Shown piece by piece: positions 18,404 through 26,584 of a stretch of DNA of 64,000 bases (within the stretch, counting starts at the first letter, position 1; each line of letters opens with the position of its first letter). A model generated the notes under the pieces. The model did not search any database, had not been told where the DNA came from, and was given only the letters and a program-made list of their open reading frames with translations. The position numbers and the translations under genes are program-made. Source of the stretch: Streptomyces sp. BHT-5-2 (GTDB lineage: Bacteria > Actinomycetota > Actinomycetes > Streptomycetales > Streptomycetaceae); assembly GCF_019774615.1 (NCBI RefSeq), contig NZ_CP081497.1, forward strand, positions 1,178,001 through 1,242,000. Direction: 5' to 3'.

Positions 18404-18592
18404 CTACGGATTCGTCCTGCGCTCCAGGAACTCCAGCCGGTTGCCCAGCTTGTCGGACGCGTAGAAGCGGTGGAACCCGGGGAAGTTGTCGTCCCAGGTG
18501 ACCTCCACGCCGTGGTCTTCCAGGCGCCTGGCGAGGGTGTGCAGCGAGGTGGACCAGCGAGGTACCAATCCGGTACCTTGCCCGTATGCCAT
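18404..18592 (-). pseudogene. VOC (glyoxalase) family C-terminal fragment
   Basis: The frame encodes ARRLEDHGVEVTWDDNFPG followed by HRFYASDKLGNRLEFLERR, the last beta-alpha-beta unit of a VOC protein with its metal-ligand glutamate. The N-terminal 70-80 residues are missing. Homology ends near 18550, where the toxin-antitoxin promoter begins. The gene looks cut by acquisition of that module or by a deletion. A 62-residue product is unlikely to be functional. Confidence 0.65.
18560..18578. promoter_or_regulatory. Palindromic operator of toxin-antitoxin module
   Basis: AGGTACC-N5-GGTACCT, with perfect 7-bp arms, ends 7 bp before the antitoxin ATG at 18586. Toxin-antitoxin operons are normally autorepressed at such a site by the antitoxin or complex. 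Confidence 0.65.
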
Positions 18593-18825
18593 CGCTGAAT
18601 GTGACGTTCACCGACGACGAGATGCAGGAGGTCCGCGCAGCCGCCGCGGCCGAAGGCAAGTCCCTCAAGCAGTATCTTCACGACTTGCCGTTGCGCGAGA
18701 GGTACCGCCTGCAGTTCGTCCGCCACGCCGTCAGCTGGGGCGAGGACCACCGCGCGGAGTTCGACGACGCCTTCCCCGACGAGGTGCCGCCGGCCGCCCG
18801 GCGCGGCGAGGGCCGCGCCGCCTGA
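18586..18825 (+). CDS. Antitoxin of Fic/Doc-type module
   Basis: 79 residues: an N-terminal ribbon-helix-helix-like segment (LNVTFTDDEMQEVRAAAAAE, KSLKQYLHDLPLRERYRLQ) and an acidic, probably disordered C-terminus. The fold suggests DNA binding at the palindrome just upstream. The stop overlaps the toxin ATG (TGATG). It is the usual partner size and order for Streptomyces Fic-family toxin systems. Confidence 0.78.
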   Translation: MPSLNVTFTDDEMQEVRAAAAAEGKSLKQYLHDLPLRERYRLQFVRHAVSWGEDHRAEFDDAFPDEVPPAARRGEGRAA

Positions 18826-19199
18826 TGCCCCTGCATATCGACGTCGCCTGGCTCCTCGACGTTCAGGAGCAGGCCGTCCCCGAGGACGTCTCGGTGGCCG
18901 ACTATTCCGCCCTGGTCGCCGCCGTCGCCCGTCACAAGACCCGCATTCCCCGTGCCAGCGTGGTCGAGCCCGATGCCGCCTGGCGGGCGGCGTCGTTACT
19001 GGACACGCTGGTGCGGTTGCAGCCGCTGCCGCACCGCAACGCGCTCTACGCCTGCCAGGTCGCCGTGGCCTACATGCACGCCGCCGGCGAGGGCATCGAC
19101 CCGCCCTACGGCGCCCTGGTCGACCTCGTCCGTGAAATCCAGGCAGGCAAGACCACCGTCTACCAAACAGCCGGTCGCCTCCGCGCCTGGCGCATCTGA
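18825..19199 (+). CDS. Fic/Doc-family toxin component
   Basis: 124 residues from ATG 18825, overlapping the antitoxin stop by one base. The helical core (VSVADYSALVAAVARHKTRIP; LQPLPHRNALYACQVAVAYM; AGEGIDPPYGALVDLVREI) matches Doc-like toxins of Streptomyces. The canonical HPFxxGN(G/K)R loop is reduced to LPHRNALYA, so AMP-transfer or phosphotransfer activity of the usual kind is uncertain. Codon 58 is TTA (18996-18998), so translation should need the bldA tRNA. Confidence 0.75.
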   Translation: MPLHIDVAWLLDVQEQAVPEDVSVADYSALVAAVARHKTRIPRASVVEPDAAWRAASLLDTLVRLQPLPHRNALYACQVAVAYMHAAGEGIDPPYGALVDLVREIQAGKTTVYQTAGRLRAWRI

Positions 19200-19351
19200 T
19201 GGCCCGGCCCAACCGACCGGGACACTGATTGATCGCGGTTCGTGAAGGGTGCGTTCATGGAGTGAATCTTGGTCGGCGCGGTGCCTGCGGGTTGACTGTG
19301 GGTCGGGCGGAAGAGCCGCCCACAGCAGGCAACGACTGACGGGAGCACCTC

Positions 19352-19765
19352 ATGAACAGCACTGAGCCCAAGGACGTGGTGCGGCGCTACTTCGACGCGC
19401 TGGCGGCCGGCGACCAGGACGTGATCTGGGAGTCCTGGGACGCGGACGGCAGCTGCTGGTACGGCGGTGACCTGCCGATCTCCGGTACCTGGCAGGGCCG
19501 GGAACAGGTGATCAACGGTTTTCTGGCGACCGCTTTCGCTCACCTGGACCCGGAGCGGGAGGTCGGCGTGCGCGTGACCAATGTCTTCGGGGAGGGCGAG
19601 CAGGTGTTCGTCGAGTGGGACTCCTGGGCGACCGGCAGGACCGGCCGGCCGTACCAGCAGAAGAACAGCGCCGTCTTCACCGTCCGCGACGGGCGGATCG
19701 TCACCATGCGCGAGTACGCCGACACTCAGCACTGGGAGCGCGCGCTGGTGGCCGACCCTTCCTGA
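19352..19765 (+). CDS. SnoaL/NTF2-like protein
   Basis: 137 residues with the cone-shaped NTF2-like pattern: N-terminal helix DVVRRYFDALAAGD, W-rich strand, PISGTWQGREQVINGF, and final strands QKNSAVFTVRDGRIVTMREYAD. Such proteins are small-molecule isomerases/cyclases or ligand binders. A GGGAGC ribosome site precedes ATG 19352. The last 40 bp overlap the convergent glucosidase gene. Confidence 0.85.
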   Translation: MNSTEPKDVVRRYFDALAAGDQDVIWESWDADGSCWYGGDLPISGTWQGREQVINGFLATAFAHLDPEREVGVRVTNVFGEGEQVFVEWDSWATGRTGRPYQQKNSAVFTVRDGRIVTMREYADTQHWERALVADPS

Positions 19766-21423
19766 CGGCGGCCGGGGGACTGCGGTTTCCAGATCGCCCC
19801 TTCGTCGGGCCTCAGCACGGGGGAGCCGGCGCTGGTGGAGGCCCCCGGGGCGGTGGTCAGGTGCCGCGCCCAGCGGCGGTCTCCCAGAACCCGGTCGATG
19901 GGGATCGCACGGTCGGTCAGGTTCAGGGTGATGAGGAGAGGCTCGGAGCCGGAGCCGGATGCGAAGGCGGTTTCCGGGGGTGCGGAGCGGGTGTAGGCCA
20001 GTACCTCCGCGGGGCCGTCGAGGAATTCGACGGTGCCGGTGCCGGCGCCGAGTGCCGGGTGGTTGCGGCGCAGGGCCAGCAGGGCGCGGGTGAGGGAGAG
20101 GAGGGATCGGGGGTCGACTTCCTGGGCTGCCGCGGTGCCTCCGGGGGGAAGCGTCAGGGGGAGCCAGGGTCGGGTGCCCGGTGTGGTGAACCCGGCGTTC
20201 GGGCCGTCGTGCCATGGCATGGGGGAGCGGGCGGGATCGCGGCTGAGGCCGGGGTTGCGCAGTCCCCAGGGATCCCGGATGTCCGCAGGGGCGATGTCGG
20301 CGTTCGGCAGGCCGAGTTCGTCGCCGTTGTAGAGGACGGCCGTCCCGGGCAGGGTGAGCAGCAGCATCATGGCGTTGGGGGCCTGCGCCGCGCCGACGCG
20401 TGCGGCCACCCTCGGGTCGTCGTGACTGCCCATGACCCAGGTCGGCACCGCGGCGTGCGGGAGGGCACGGAGGACTGCCTGGACGAGTTCCCGCACGGCA
20501 CCCGGCCGCCAAGGTGTCTGGAGCAGGCCGAAGTTGAGGGGAAGGTGGATTTCGTCGAGGTCGCGGCCGAAGTAGCGGCTCCAGGCGGACCAGTCGTATT
20601 CGTGGATCTCCCCCAGGGAGATGCGTTCGCCCGGTGTATCGCCGTAGGAGTCGAGCAGCGTGCGGAAGTCGCGGTAGATTCCGTGGATATCGGGGTGGCC
20701 CTGGTCGTTGAGGTGTTGCTGACTGTCGTAGTCGCCCATGGGGCGGTGATGGGCCAGGGTTCCCGCGGCGGCCGGGGGATTGTCGCGCAGTTCGGGGTCC
20801 TTGGCCAAGAGCGGGGCGCAGTCCACGCGGAATCCGTCGACGCCCCGGTCGAGCCAGAAACGCGCCACGTCGAACATGGCGTTCCGGACGTCCGGGTTTC
20901 GCCAATTGAGGTCGGGCATGGACGGCAGGAACGAGTGCAGGTAGTACTGGCCGCTTTCGGGTTCCCGGGTCCAGGCGGATTCGCCGAACAGGGTGATCCA
21001 GTTGTTGGGCGGTCCGCCGCCCGGTGCCGGATCCCGCCAGGTGTACCAGTCGCGCCGGTGGCTTCCTGGTCCTTTTCTCGATTCCTGGAACCAGGGGTGT
21101 TCAGCGGCGGTGTGGTTGGGCACGTAGTCGATCAGTACGCGCAGGCCATGGCCGTGTGCGGTGTCGATGAGCTCGTCGAAGTCCGCCGCTTTTCCGAAGA
21201 GGGGGTCGACGGCGGTGTGGTCCCGGATGTCGTAGCCGAAATCCTCCATGGGGGAGGAGAAGAACGGTGAGAGCCACAGTGCGTCGACTCCGAGCGAGGA
21301 GAGATAGGGGATCCGGCGGCTGATGCCGCTCAGGTCCCCGACGCCGTCGCCATTGGTGTCCAGGAAACTCCGCGGATAGACGTGGTAGATCACGGCGCCG
21401 TTCCACCAGGAACGCTGCCTCAT
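19726..21423 (-). CDS. GH13 alpha-glucosidase
   Basis: 565 residues. The (beta/alpha)8 barrel of family GH13 is complete: WWNGAVIYHVYPRSF, the region I motif DYVPNHT, the nucleophile in GVDGFRVDCAP, the acid/base glutamate in LGEIHEYDW, and MGSHDDPR where most relatives have NHD. It hydrolyses alpha-glucosidic links in oligosaccharides or disaccharides and has no signal peptide, so it is cytoplasmic. It follows the questin-oxidase-like gene by 22 bp on the same strand. Its last 40 bp overlap the SnoaL-like gene. Confidence 0.9.
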   Translation of the reverse strand: MRQRSWWNGAVIYHVYPRSFLDTNGDGVGDLSGISRRIPYLSSLGVDALWLSPFFSSPMEDFGYDIRDHTAVDPLFGKAADFDELIDTAHGHGLRVLIDYVPNHTAAEHPWFQESRKGPGSHRRDWYTWRDPAPGGGPPNNWITLFGESAWTREPESGQYYLHSFLPSMPDLNWRNPDVRNAMFDVARFWLDRGVDGFRVDCAPLLAKDPELRDNPPAAAGTLAHHRPMGDYDSQQHLNDQGHPDIHGIYRDFRTLLDSYGDTPGERISLGEIHEYDWSAWSRYFGRDLDEIHLPLNFGLLQTPWRPGAVRELVQAVLRALPHAAVPTWVMGSHDDPRVAARVGAAQAPNAMMLLLTLPGTAVLYNGDELGLPNADIAPADIRDPWGLRNPGLSRDPARSPMPWHDGPNAGFTTPGTRPWLPLTLPPGGTAAAQEVDPRSLLSLTRALLALRRNHPALGAGTGTVEFLDGPAEVLAYTRSAPPETAFASGSGSEPLLITLNLTDRAIPIDRVLGDRRWARHLTTAPGASTSAGSPVLRPDEGAIWKPQSPGRRQEGSATSARSQC

Positions 21424-21445
21424 CGGCGGGTGGCCCCTTCCGCGT

Positions 21446-22480
21446 TCAGAAGGAGCCGGTTTCGCAGCGGCGGACCCAGTCGGTGGCCGCGGTGGCGTAC
21501 ACCGGATCGGGGCTGAGGGCGTCTTCGCGCCGGCAGGCTTCCACGTATTTGATGGCGTGCGGGTCCTCGCTCCGCACGGCCCGTTCGGCGAGCGTGACGT
21601 AGTCCTGGACCGGCTCCTCGGGGTGGTGTTCGCGTCGTCCGGTGCCGTAGGCGCTGCGGATGGCCGCCGAGAACCGGACGGCGGCGGCGACGCTGGGCCA
21701 GTGGAGTTCGGTGGGCAGGCTCGGCAGGGCCAGGCGCACCGCCGCGGGCGTGGTGAGCGCGTGGACGAAGGCCATGGGCGTCTTGTGCTCGTCGGTGAGA
21801 TAGCTGCCGGCGGCGGCGCGGGTGAGCCGGCTCAGTGCCTGCTCCGCGTCGCCCTCGGGGAGCAGGGAGTCCACGGCCGGTGCGAAGTCCGGTTCGAGCC
21901 AGACCGATTCGAGGCGGATCCGGAAGATCATGCCCATGCCCTGGTCGCTGCGGAGTTTCGGGACGGCCTCCCAGGTCTGGGCCAGGTCCCGGGCACGTGG
22001 TGTCGAGGGGGCCTCGGGGAGTTCCTGGTAGCGGGCGGCCCAGTAGCCGAGCCCATGGGCGAGTTCGTCGACCCGCCACGGGGTGTGGGCCTCGGTCAGC
22101 ATGCGGACCGCGTGCCCGGTGCGGATGACGCCGTGCCCGCCACCGGCGGCGAAGCCCGGCAGCAGGCGTGGCCACCAGCGGGCGAGGACATCGGTCCAGG
22201 CGGCGCCGTCGAGTTCGCGTCGGAAGAATTCGGTCCAGTCGCCGAGGAGACGCATGTTGCCGAGGGCGGGGCGCCAGTTGTCGTGGGTGATCTCGTGGAA
22301 GTGCCCGTAGGTGTCGTCGTAGAGGAGCTTCCGGTAGGAGGACACCCACGCTCCGATCGCCGCGGTGTGCCCGAGTTTTCCCAGCGCCTCCGCAGCCATG
22401 GGCCCGTGGTTGCTGACACCGGGGCCGAACTCCGGCCCGGAGCCGCTGAGGTACTGCAACGCGCCGTCCAGCTCGTCCAC
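21446..22480 (-). CDS. Questin-oxidase-like protein (DUF4243)
   Basis: 344 residues, with the family pattern FGPGVSNHGPMAAEALGKLG near the N-terminus, YGHFHEITHDNWRPALGN, HGVIRTGHAVRML, and DEHKTPMAFVHALTTPAA. Fungal members (questin oxidase, AflY) take part in ring-opening oxidation of anthraquinones. Bacterial members are mostly uncharacterised. It is the first gene of a two-gene leftward unit with the glucosidase and is divergent from the azapteridine-type cluster. Function is assigned by family only. Confidence 0.75.
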   Translation of the reverse strand: MDELDGALQYLSGSGPEFGPGVSNHGPMAAEALGKLGHTAAIGAWVSSYRKLLYDDTYGHFHEITHDNWRPALGNMRLLGDWTEFFRRELDGAAWTDVLARWWPRLLPGFAAGGGHGVIRTGHAVRMLTEAHTPWRVDELAHGLGYWAARYQELPEAPSTPRARDLAQTWEAVPKLRSDQGMGMIFRIRLESVWLEPDFAPAVDSLLPEGDAEQALSRLTRAAAGSYLTDEHKTPMAFVHALTTPAAVRLALPSLPTELHWPSVAAAVRFSAAIRSAYGTGRREHHPEEPVQDYVTLAERAVRSEDPHAIKYVEACRREDALSPDPVYATAATDWVRRCETGSF

Positions 22481-23016
22481 TGTGCCCCCTCAAAAGATCG
22501 CTTCCTCTCCATGGAAGGGTGAGGTGCGGCTGCCCCGTGGGCAACATGGCCGATGGACATTGGCTGATTCCCGGGCGGCCGGGGTGCCGGCGTCCGTGGT
22601 CCCTGCGACGTGACCGGACGGATTTCAGCAGGGCGGGTGAGGATCGACGGCGGGGCGTATGCCGCAGGTCTATGCAGGCCGGACCGGGCCTCGCCACCCC
22701 CGAGTTGCTGCGATCTTGGCTCGATTCCGCGATCACGGCGCGCTGGTGGAGATATGTGAAATCGAGACAGTTGCCTTTGCGGTGTTGACGTGGGAATTTC
22801 GCCAAAACTAAAGTCCGTCCTCGTCCCGCATGCCGTGCTCGCTCATCTCCGCACGGCTCAAAGAAAGTTGTCACAGGCACTTGGCGAATTGTTCGTCTTT
22901 CCTTCACTGACTATTCGGTCGGCGGACTTCATCCGCACCACCAATGTGGCGTCATCGCTCCGGGTGCGTACCCCTTCCCGTCTGTTCGGGCTGACACGTG
23001 ACGACAAGGAGAGTCC
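22481..23016. other. Divergent intergenic region upstream of the azapteridine-type operon
   Basis: 536 bp without a gene, between the leftward questin-oxidase-like gene and the rightward WD40 gene. It is less GC-rich than its neighbours in 22740-22990 and contains the promoter-like site at 22785-22814. No regulator gene is present here. Confidence 0.6.
22785..22814 (+). promoter_or_regulatory. Promoter-like sequence for the azapteridine-type operon
   Basis: TTGACG (22785-22790), an 18-nt spacer and TAAAGT (22809-22814) fit a vegetative (HrdB-type) -35/-10 pair and point toward the WD40 gene. The leader would be about 195 nt. The WD40 start itself has AAGGAGAG 6 nt upstream. Confidence 0.5.
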
Positions 23017-24735
23017 ATGATCAAGCACACCTCGCCGATCAGTGGGATCGATGCTCACGGCGATCTTGTGGTGACTGCCGGATACGACAACCGGGTCATT
23101 CTCTGGAATGCGAAGACGCGCACCGCCATCACCGAGGCGCGCCACGACCATCTCGCGAACCAATGCCGGTTCTCCGCCTCCGGCCGTATCGTCGTGACGT
23201 CCAGCAGCGACTATTCCGCGCGTTTATGGTCCGTCCCCGACCTGCGTCTCATCACGGTCCTCACGGACCAGAAGGACGACGTGGAGATGACCGTGGTCTC
23301 ACCCGACGAGACCCGGGTGGCCACCGCCTCGCGTGACCACAACGCGCGGATCTACGACCTGGACGGTCGGCTCATCCACCGCCTGGAAGGGCATCGGGCC
23401 GACGTCCTGTCCGTCGAATGGGTGCGAGACGGCACCGAGTTGGTGACCACCAGCGACGACGGCACGGTACGGCGCTGGGACGCGGCCGGCGGATCCCAAC
23501 TGAGCGTCATCGACCTGGGAGAGGTCGAGACGGACACGGTCGCGGTCCTCGGCGTGGACCGCTTCGCGCTCGGCAACGACGAAGGGGAACTGATCCTGAT
23601 CGACCCGTCGGGCACCAAGCGCCACCGTGTCCACGACGCCGGGATCAAGCGCCTCGCCCACGACGCCGAGAGCGGCATCCTGCTCAGCTCCAGCTACGAC
23701 CGCACGGTGCGACTGTGGCACTTGGAGCAGGGCGCGGACCCCGTTCACCTCCTGACCAGCCAGGTGCCGGCCGATGTCTGGCTGCGTTCCTGCGCCAAAC
23801 TGGACGCCACCCGCTGGGTCTTCGGGACGTTCGGCTCCAGTTACGCGGTCTTCGACCGGGAGACCGGTGACTGGGACCTGTCCGCCGTGGCACCCACGCC
23901 AGGACTGAACGCGGTGGCGAGCACCCCTCTGGGGCGGTTCACGGTCGGCGACAGCGGCACCGTCCGGCGCGACGGCGAGGCGGTCGCCGAACTCGGCAGC
24001 TGCTGCAACTTCGTCGTCCCCGTCGCCGGCACGGTCGTCAGCGGCGGCCAGCTCGGCGCCCTGTACGACGCGACCACCGCAACGATGCTGTACCAGCACC
24101 GCTCCCCGCTCAACTGCGCTGCCGTGCACGCGACTTCGGACGGTGAAACGCTGGTCGTCGGCACCTACACGGGTGAGGCGCTGGTGCTGCGAGACGAGGC
24201 GGGCGCCGGGCTGAAGCTGGTCGGCGAGCACCGCATCCAGGACAACGCCATCAAGGGCCTGGCCATCCAGGGCGACGTGCTCTTCAGCGTCTGCGCCACG
24301 GGCGCCGCACGGTGGCACTCGCTGCCGGACCTCCGGCTCGTCGCCGGCAACGACGAGGCGCACGCACGCATCGCCAACGGTGCGGCGGCCCTACCGGACG
24401 GGCGGTTCGTCAGCGTGAGCCGCGATCTGACCCTGCGGATCTGGACCGCTGTCGGCGAACGCCAGGCAGTGGTGCCGACGCCACACCGCAACAGCATCAA
24501 GTGCGTCGCGGTCGACCCGCACACCAGCCTGATCGCGACCGGCGGATACCACGGCCGGGTCGCCGTCTACGACCCCGCCTCCGGGCAGTGGGTGCGCGAC
24601 GAGCGGCCGACGACCGCCGGCATCTCGGCCCTGACCGCGGCCGATGAGCCGGGGTGGTTCCTGGCCTCCTCCTACGACGGCCGCGTGTACGAGATCGCCG
24701 CCCCGGCCGCCGTGAACTCCCGCCGGAGCAGGTGA
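23017..24735 (+). CDS. toxC-like: WD40-repeat protein, ToxC-like, first gene of azapteridine-type cluster
   Basis: 572 residues of WD40 repeats with no added domain (LVVTAGYDNRVILWNAKT; IVVTSSSDYSARLWSVPD; LVTTSDDGTVRRWDA; ILLSSSYDRTVRLWHLEQ; later blades to the C-terminus). It has no signal peptide and is predicted cytoplasmic. On its own it would be uninformative. Followed directly by GTP cyclohydrolase II, RibD-like and FGE-like genes, it matches ToxC of the toxoflavin operon, a WD-repeat protein required for the pathway. Codon 70 is TTA (23224-23226), so bldA should gate translation of the first gene in the operon. Confidence 0.82.
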   Translation: MIKHTSPISGIDAHGDLVVTAGYDNRVILWNAKTRTAITEARHDHLANQCRFSASGRIVVTSSSDYSARLWSVPDLRLITVLTDQKDDVEMTVVSPDETRVATASRDHNARIYDLDGRLIHRLEGHRADVLSVEWVRDGTELVTTSDDGTVRRWDAAGGSQLSVIDLGEVETDTVAVLGVDRFALGNDEGELILIDPSGTKRHRVHDAGIKRLAHDAESGILLSSSYDRTVRLWHLEQGADPVHLLTSQVPADVWLRSCAKLDATRWVFGTFGSSYAVFDRETGDWDLSAVAPTPGLNAVASTPLGRFTVGDSGTVRRDGEAVAELGSCCNFVVPVAGTVVSGGQLGALYDATTATMLYQHRSPLNCAAVHATSDGETLVVGTYTGEALVLRDEAGAGLKLVGEHRIQDNAIKGLAIQGDVLFSVCATGAARWHSLPDLRLVAGNDEAHARIANGAAALPDGRFVSVSRDLTLRIWTAVGERQAVVPTPHRNSIKCVAVDPHTSLIATGGYHGRVAVYDPASGQWVRDERPTTAGISALTAADEPGWFLASSYDGRVYEIAAPAAVNSRRSR

Positions 24736-24743
24736 GCCACCCG

Positions 24744-25454
24744 ATGACGCCCTCTGAGGAGACCGCGCAGGAGACCGCCGAGGAGACCGCGGTGGCGCGG
24801 CTCGCCAGTGCCCCCTTACCGGTCGGCTCCACCCTCATGCAGCTGACCGTCTTCGGACAGGTCGGAACGGACGGCCAGGAGACCGAAGAAGTGGTCACCC
24901 TGCGGACCATCGCCCCGCGCAGCGAATCCGTCGCCCCGCCACTGGCACGGATCCACAGCGCCTGCTTCACCGGCGACGTCCTCGGTTCCGAGAAGTGCGA
25001 CTGCGGACCCCAGCTGTCCGCTGCCCTGAACGCCATCGTCCAGTCGTCCAACGGCGTTCTCGTCTACATGCTCCGCCAGGAGGGCCGCGGCATCGGCCTG
25101 GCCAACAAGATCCGTGCCTATGCGCTGCAGTCCGCCGGACACGACACCATCAGCGCCAACCTCGCCCTCGGCTTCCCCGCGGAAGGCCGGAACTTCCGGA
25201 CGGCCGCCGACTGCCTGCGGCATCTGGGCATCAGCCGGGTCCGGCTGATGACGAACAACCCCGAGAAGGTCGGACAGCTCACCGCCGAGGGCATCGTGGT
25301 CGAGGACCGCGTCCCGCTCGGAGGCTTCCGCACCCCCTTCAACGAGGCGTACCTGGAAGTCAAGGACCGTCTGATGGGCCACCTCGACGCCCTGGGCACC
25401 GCCCGTCCGCTCACCGGACTGCCGCTGGGCGTCTCGCCACAGGGGGCACCGTGA
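24744..25454 (+). CDS. toxB-like: GTP cyclohydrolase II, ToxB-like
   Basis: 236 residues from ATG 24744, 8 bp after the WD40 stop. It carries the zinc cysteines and GTP site of RibA (C-F-T-G-D-V-L-G-S-E-K-C-D-C-G), the catalytic LRQEGRGIGLANKIRAYALQ and TNNPEKVGQL. It should convert GTP to 2,5-diamino-6-ribosylamino-4-pyrimidinone 5'-phosphate, the first step of both riboflavin and toxoflavin synthesis. There is no fused DHBP synthase domain, unlike many housekeeping RibBA proteins. Codon 25 is TTA (24816-24818), which favours a specialised paralogue. The stop overlaps the next start (GTGA). Confidence 0.92.
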   Translation: MTPSEETAQETAEETAVARLASAPLPVGSTLMQLTVFGQVGTDGQETEEVVTLRTIAPRSESVAPPLARIHSACFTGDVLGSEKCDCGPQLSAALNAIVQSSNGVLVYMLRQEGRGIGLANKIRAYALQSAGHDTISANLALGFPAEGRNFRTAADCLRHLGISRVRLMTNNPEKVGQLTAEGIVVEDRVPLGGFRTPFNEAYLEVKDRLMGHLDALGTARPLTGLPLGVSPQGAP

Positions 25455-26584
25455 CGGCCGACGCGCCCGACGACGCACAGACCTACGCCGAGGAGGAGCG
25501 GGCCGCGATGCGCCGCGCCGTCTCGCTGGCCCGGCGCGGGCTGGGCACCGTGGCTCCCAACCCCGTCGTCGGGGCGGTGGTCCTGGACCGGGCGGGCCGA
25601 CCGGCCGGCGAGGGCTGGCATCGCAAGGCCGGCGGGCCGCACGCCGAGATCCACGCACTGCGCGCCGCGGGACCACTGGCCGAGGGCGGCACCGCCGTGG
25701 TCACCCTGGAACCGTGCAGCCGGCAGGGGCGCACCGGCCCCTGCACCCGGGCACTGCTCGACGCCGGGATCCGCCGGGTCGTCTACGCCGTCGCCGATCC
25801 CACCCTGGCGGGCCAGGGCGCGACGGCACTGCGCCGAGCCGGAGTCGAGGTCCGCTCCGGGCTCCTCGCCCGGCAGGCCGCGGAGGTCAACCATGCCTGG
25901 CTGGCCGCCGCGGTCACCAAGCGTCCACACGTCACCCTGAAACTCGCGGCCACCCTCGACGGGCGGATCGCGGCGCGCGACGGGAGCAGCCGGTGGATCA
26001 CCGGCCCGGAGGCCCGCCGGGACACCCATCTGCTGCGGGTCCGAACCGACGCGATCGCCGTCGGCAGCACCACGGTCCTGGTCGACGACCCCCAACTCAC
26101 CGCCCGCGACACGGCCGGCCGCCCGCGACCGCGGCAACCGGCCCGGATCGTCTTCGACCGCCGGCTGCGCACCCCCGTCGACGCGCGCCTCGCCTCCGAC
26201 GGCGCCGCCCCCACCTGGATCCTCACCACACGCACCGCGGGGGAGGGGCGCCACGGCACGGCCGAACTGCTCACGGTCGCTCCCGGGGAGCACTTCCTGA
26301 CCGCGTCCCTGCACGCGCTGTACGACCGGGGGATCCGGTCGCTCCTCGTCGAGGGCGGGGCCACACTGGCCGGCGCCCTGCTGGGCGAGGAACTGGTGGA
26401 CCGGATCATCTGGTACAGCGCCGCCCGACTGCTCGGACAGGACGGCGCGCCCGCCGTGCGCGATCTCGACATACCGTCCTGCGCCGCGGCGCCGGGCTTC
26501 CGCATCCTCGGCACCCGGCGGCTCGGCGAGGACCTGCGCACCGTACTGGAACCGGAAACCGTCCGCGGGAAGCAGGAGACGTGA
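25451..26584 (+). CDS. toxE-like: RibD-type pyrimidine deaminase-reductase, ToxE-like
   Basis: 377 residues from GTG 25451. The N-terminal cytidine-deaminase fold holds the zinc motifs GPHAEIHAL and PCSRQGRTGPC. The C-terminal domain (from about 165, VTLKLAATLDGRIA; SRWITGPEARRDTHLLR; LLVEGGATLAGALL) is a dihydrofolate-reductase-like reductase. It should deaminate, and perhaps reduce, the ToxB product. Both domains look complete. Overlap with toxB-like and toxD-like genes (GTGA at both ends) indicates translational coupling. Confidence 0.9.
   Translation: MTADAPDDAQTYAEEERAAMRRAVSLARRGLGTVAPNPVVGAVVLDRAGRPAGEGWHRKAGGPHAEIHALRAAGPLAEGGTAVVTLEPCSRQGRTGPCTRALLDAGIRRVVYAVADPTLAGQGATALRRAGVEVRSGLLARQAAEVNHAWLAAAVTKRPHVTLKLAATLDGRIAARDGSSRWITGPEARRDTHLLRVRTDAIAVGSTTVLVDDPQLTARDTAGRPRPRQPARIVFDRRLRTPVDARLASDGAAPTWILTTRTAGEGRHGTAELLTVAPGEHFLTASLHALYDRGIRSLLVEGGATLAGALLGEELVDRIIWYSAARLLGQDGAPAVRDLDIPSCAAAPGFRILGTRRLGEDLRTVLEPETVRGKQET

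Noticed and set aside
18825..19199. Active Fic AMP-transferase with canonical loop
   Set aside because: The HPFxxGN(G/K)R loop is not present. Only family-level Doc-like toxin assignment is safe.
24744..26584. Ordinary riboflavin biosynthesis
   Set aside because: No ribB, ribE or ribH adjoin. WD40 and FGE-like genes interleave, TTA codons are present and no FMN riboswitch is visible.
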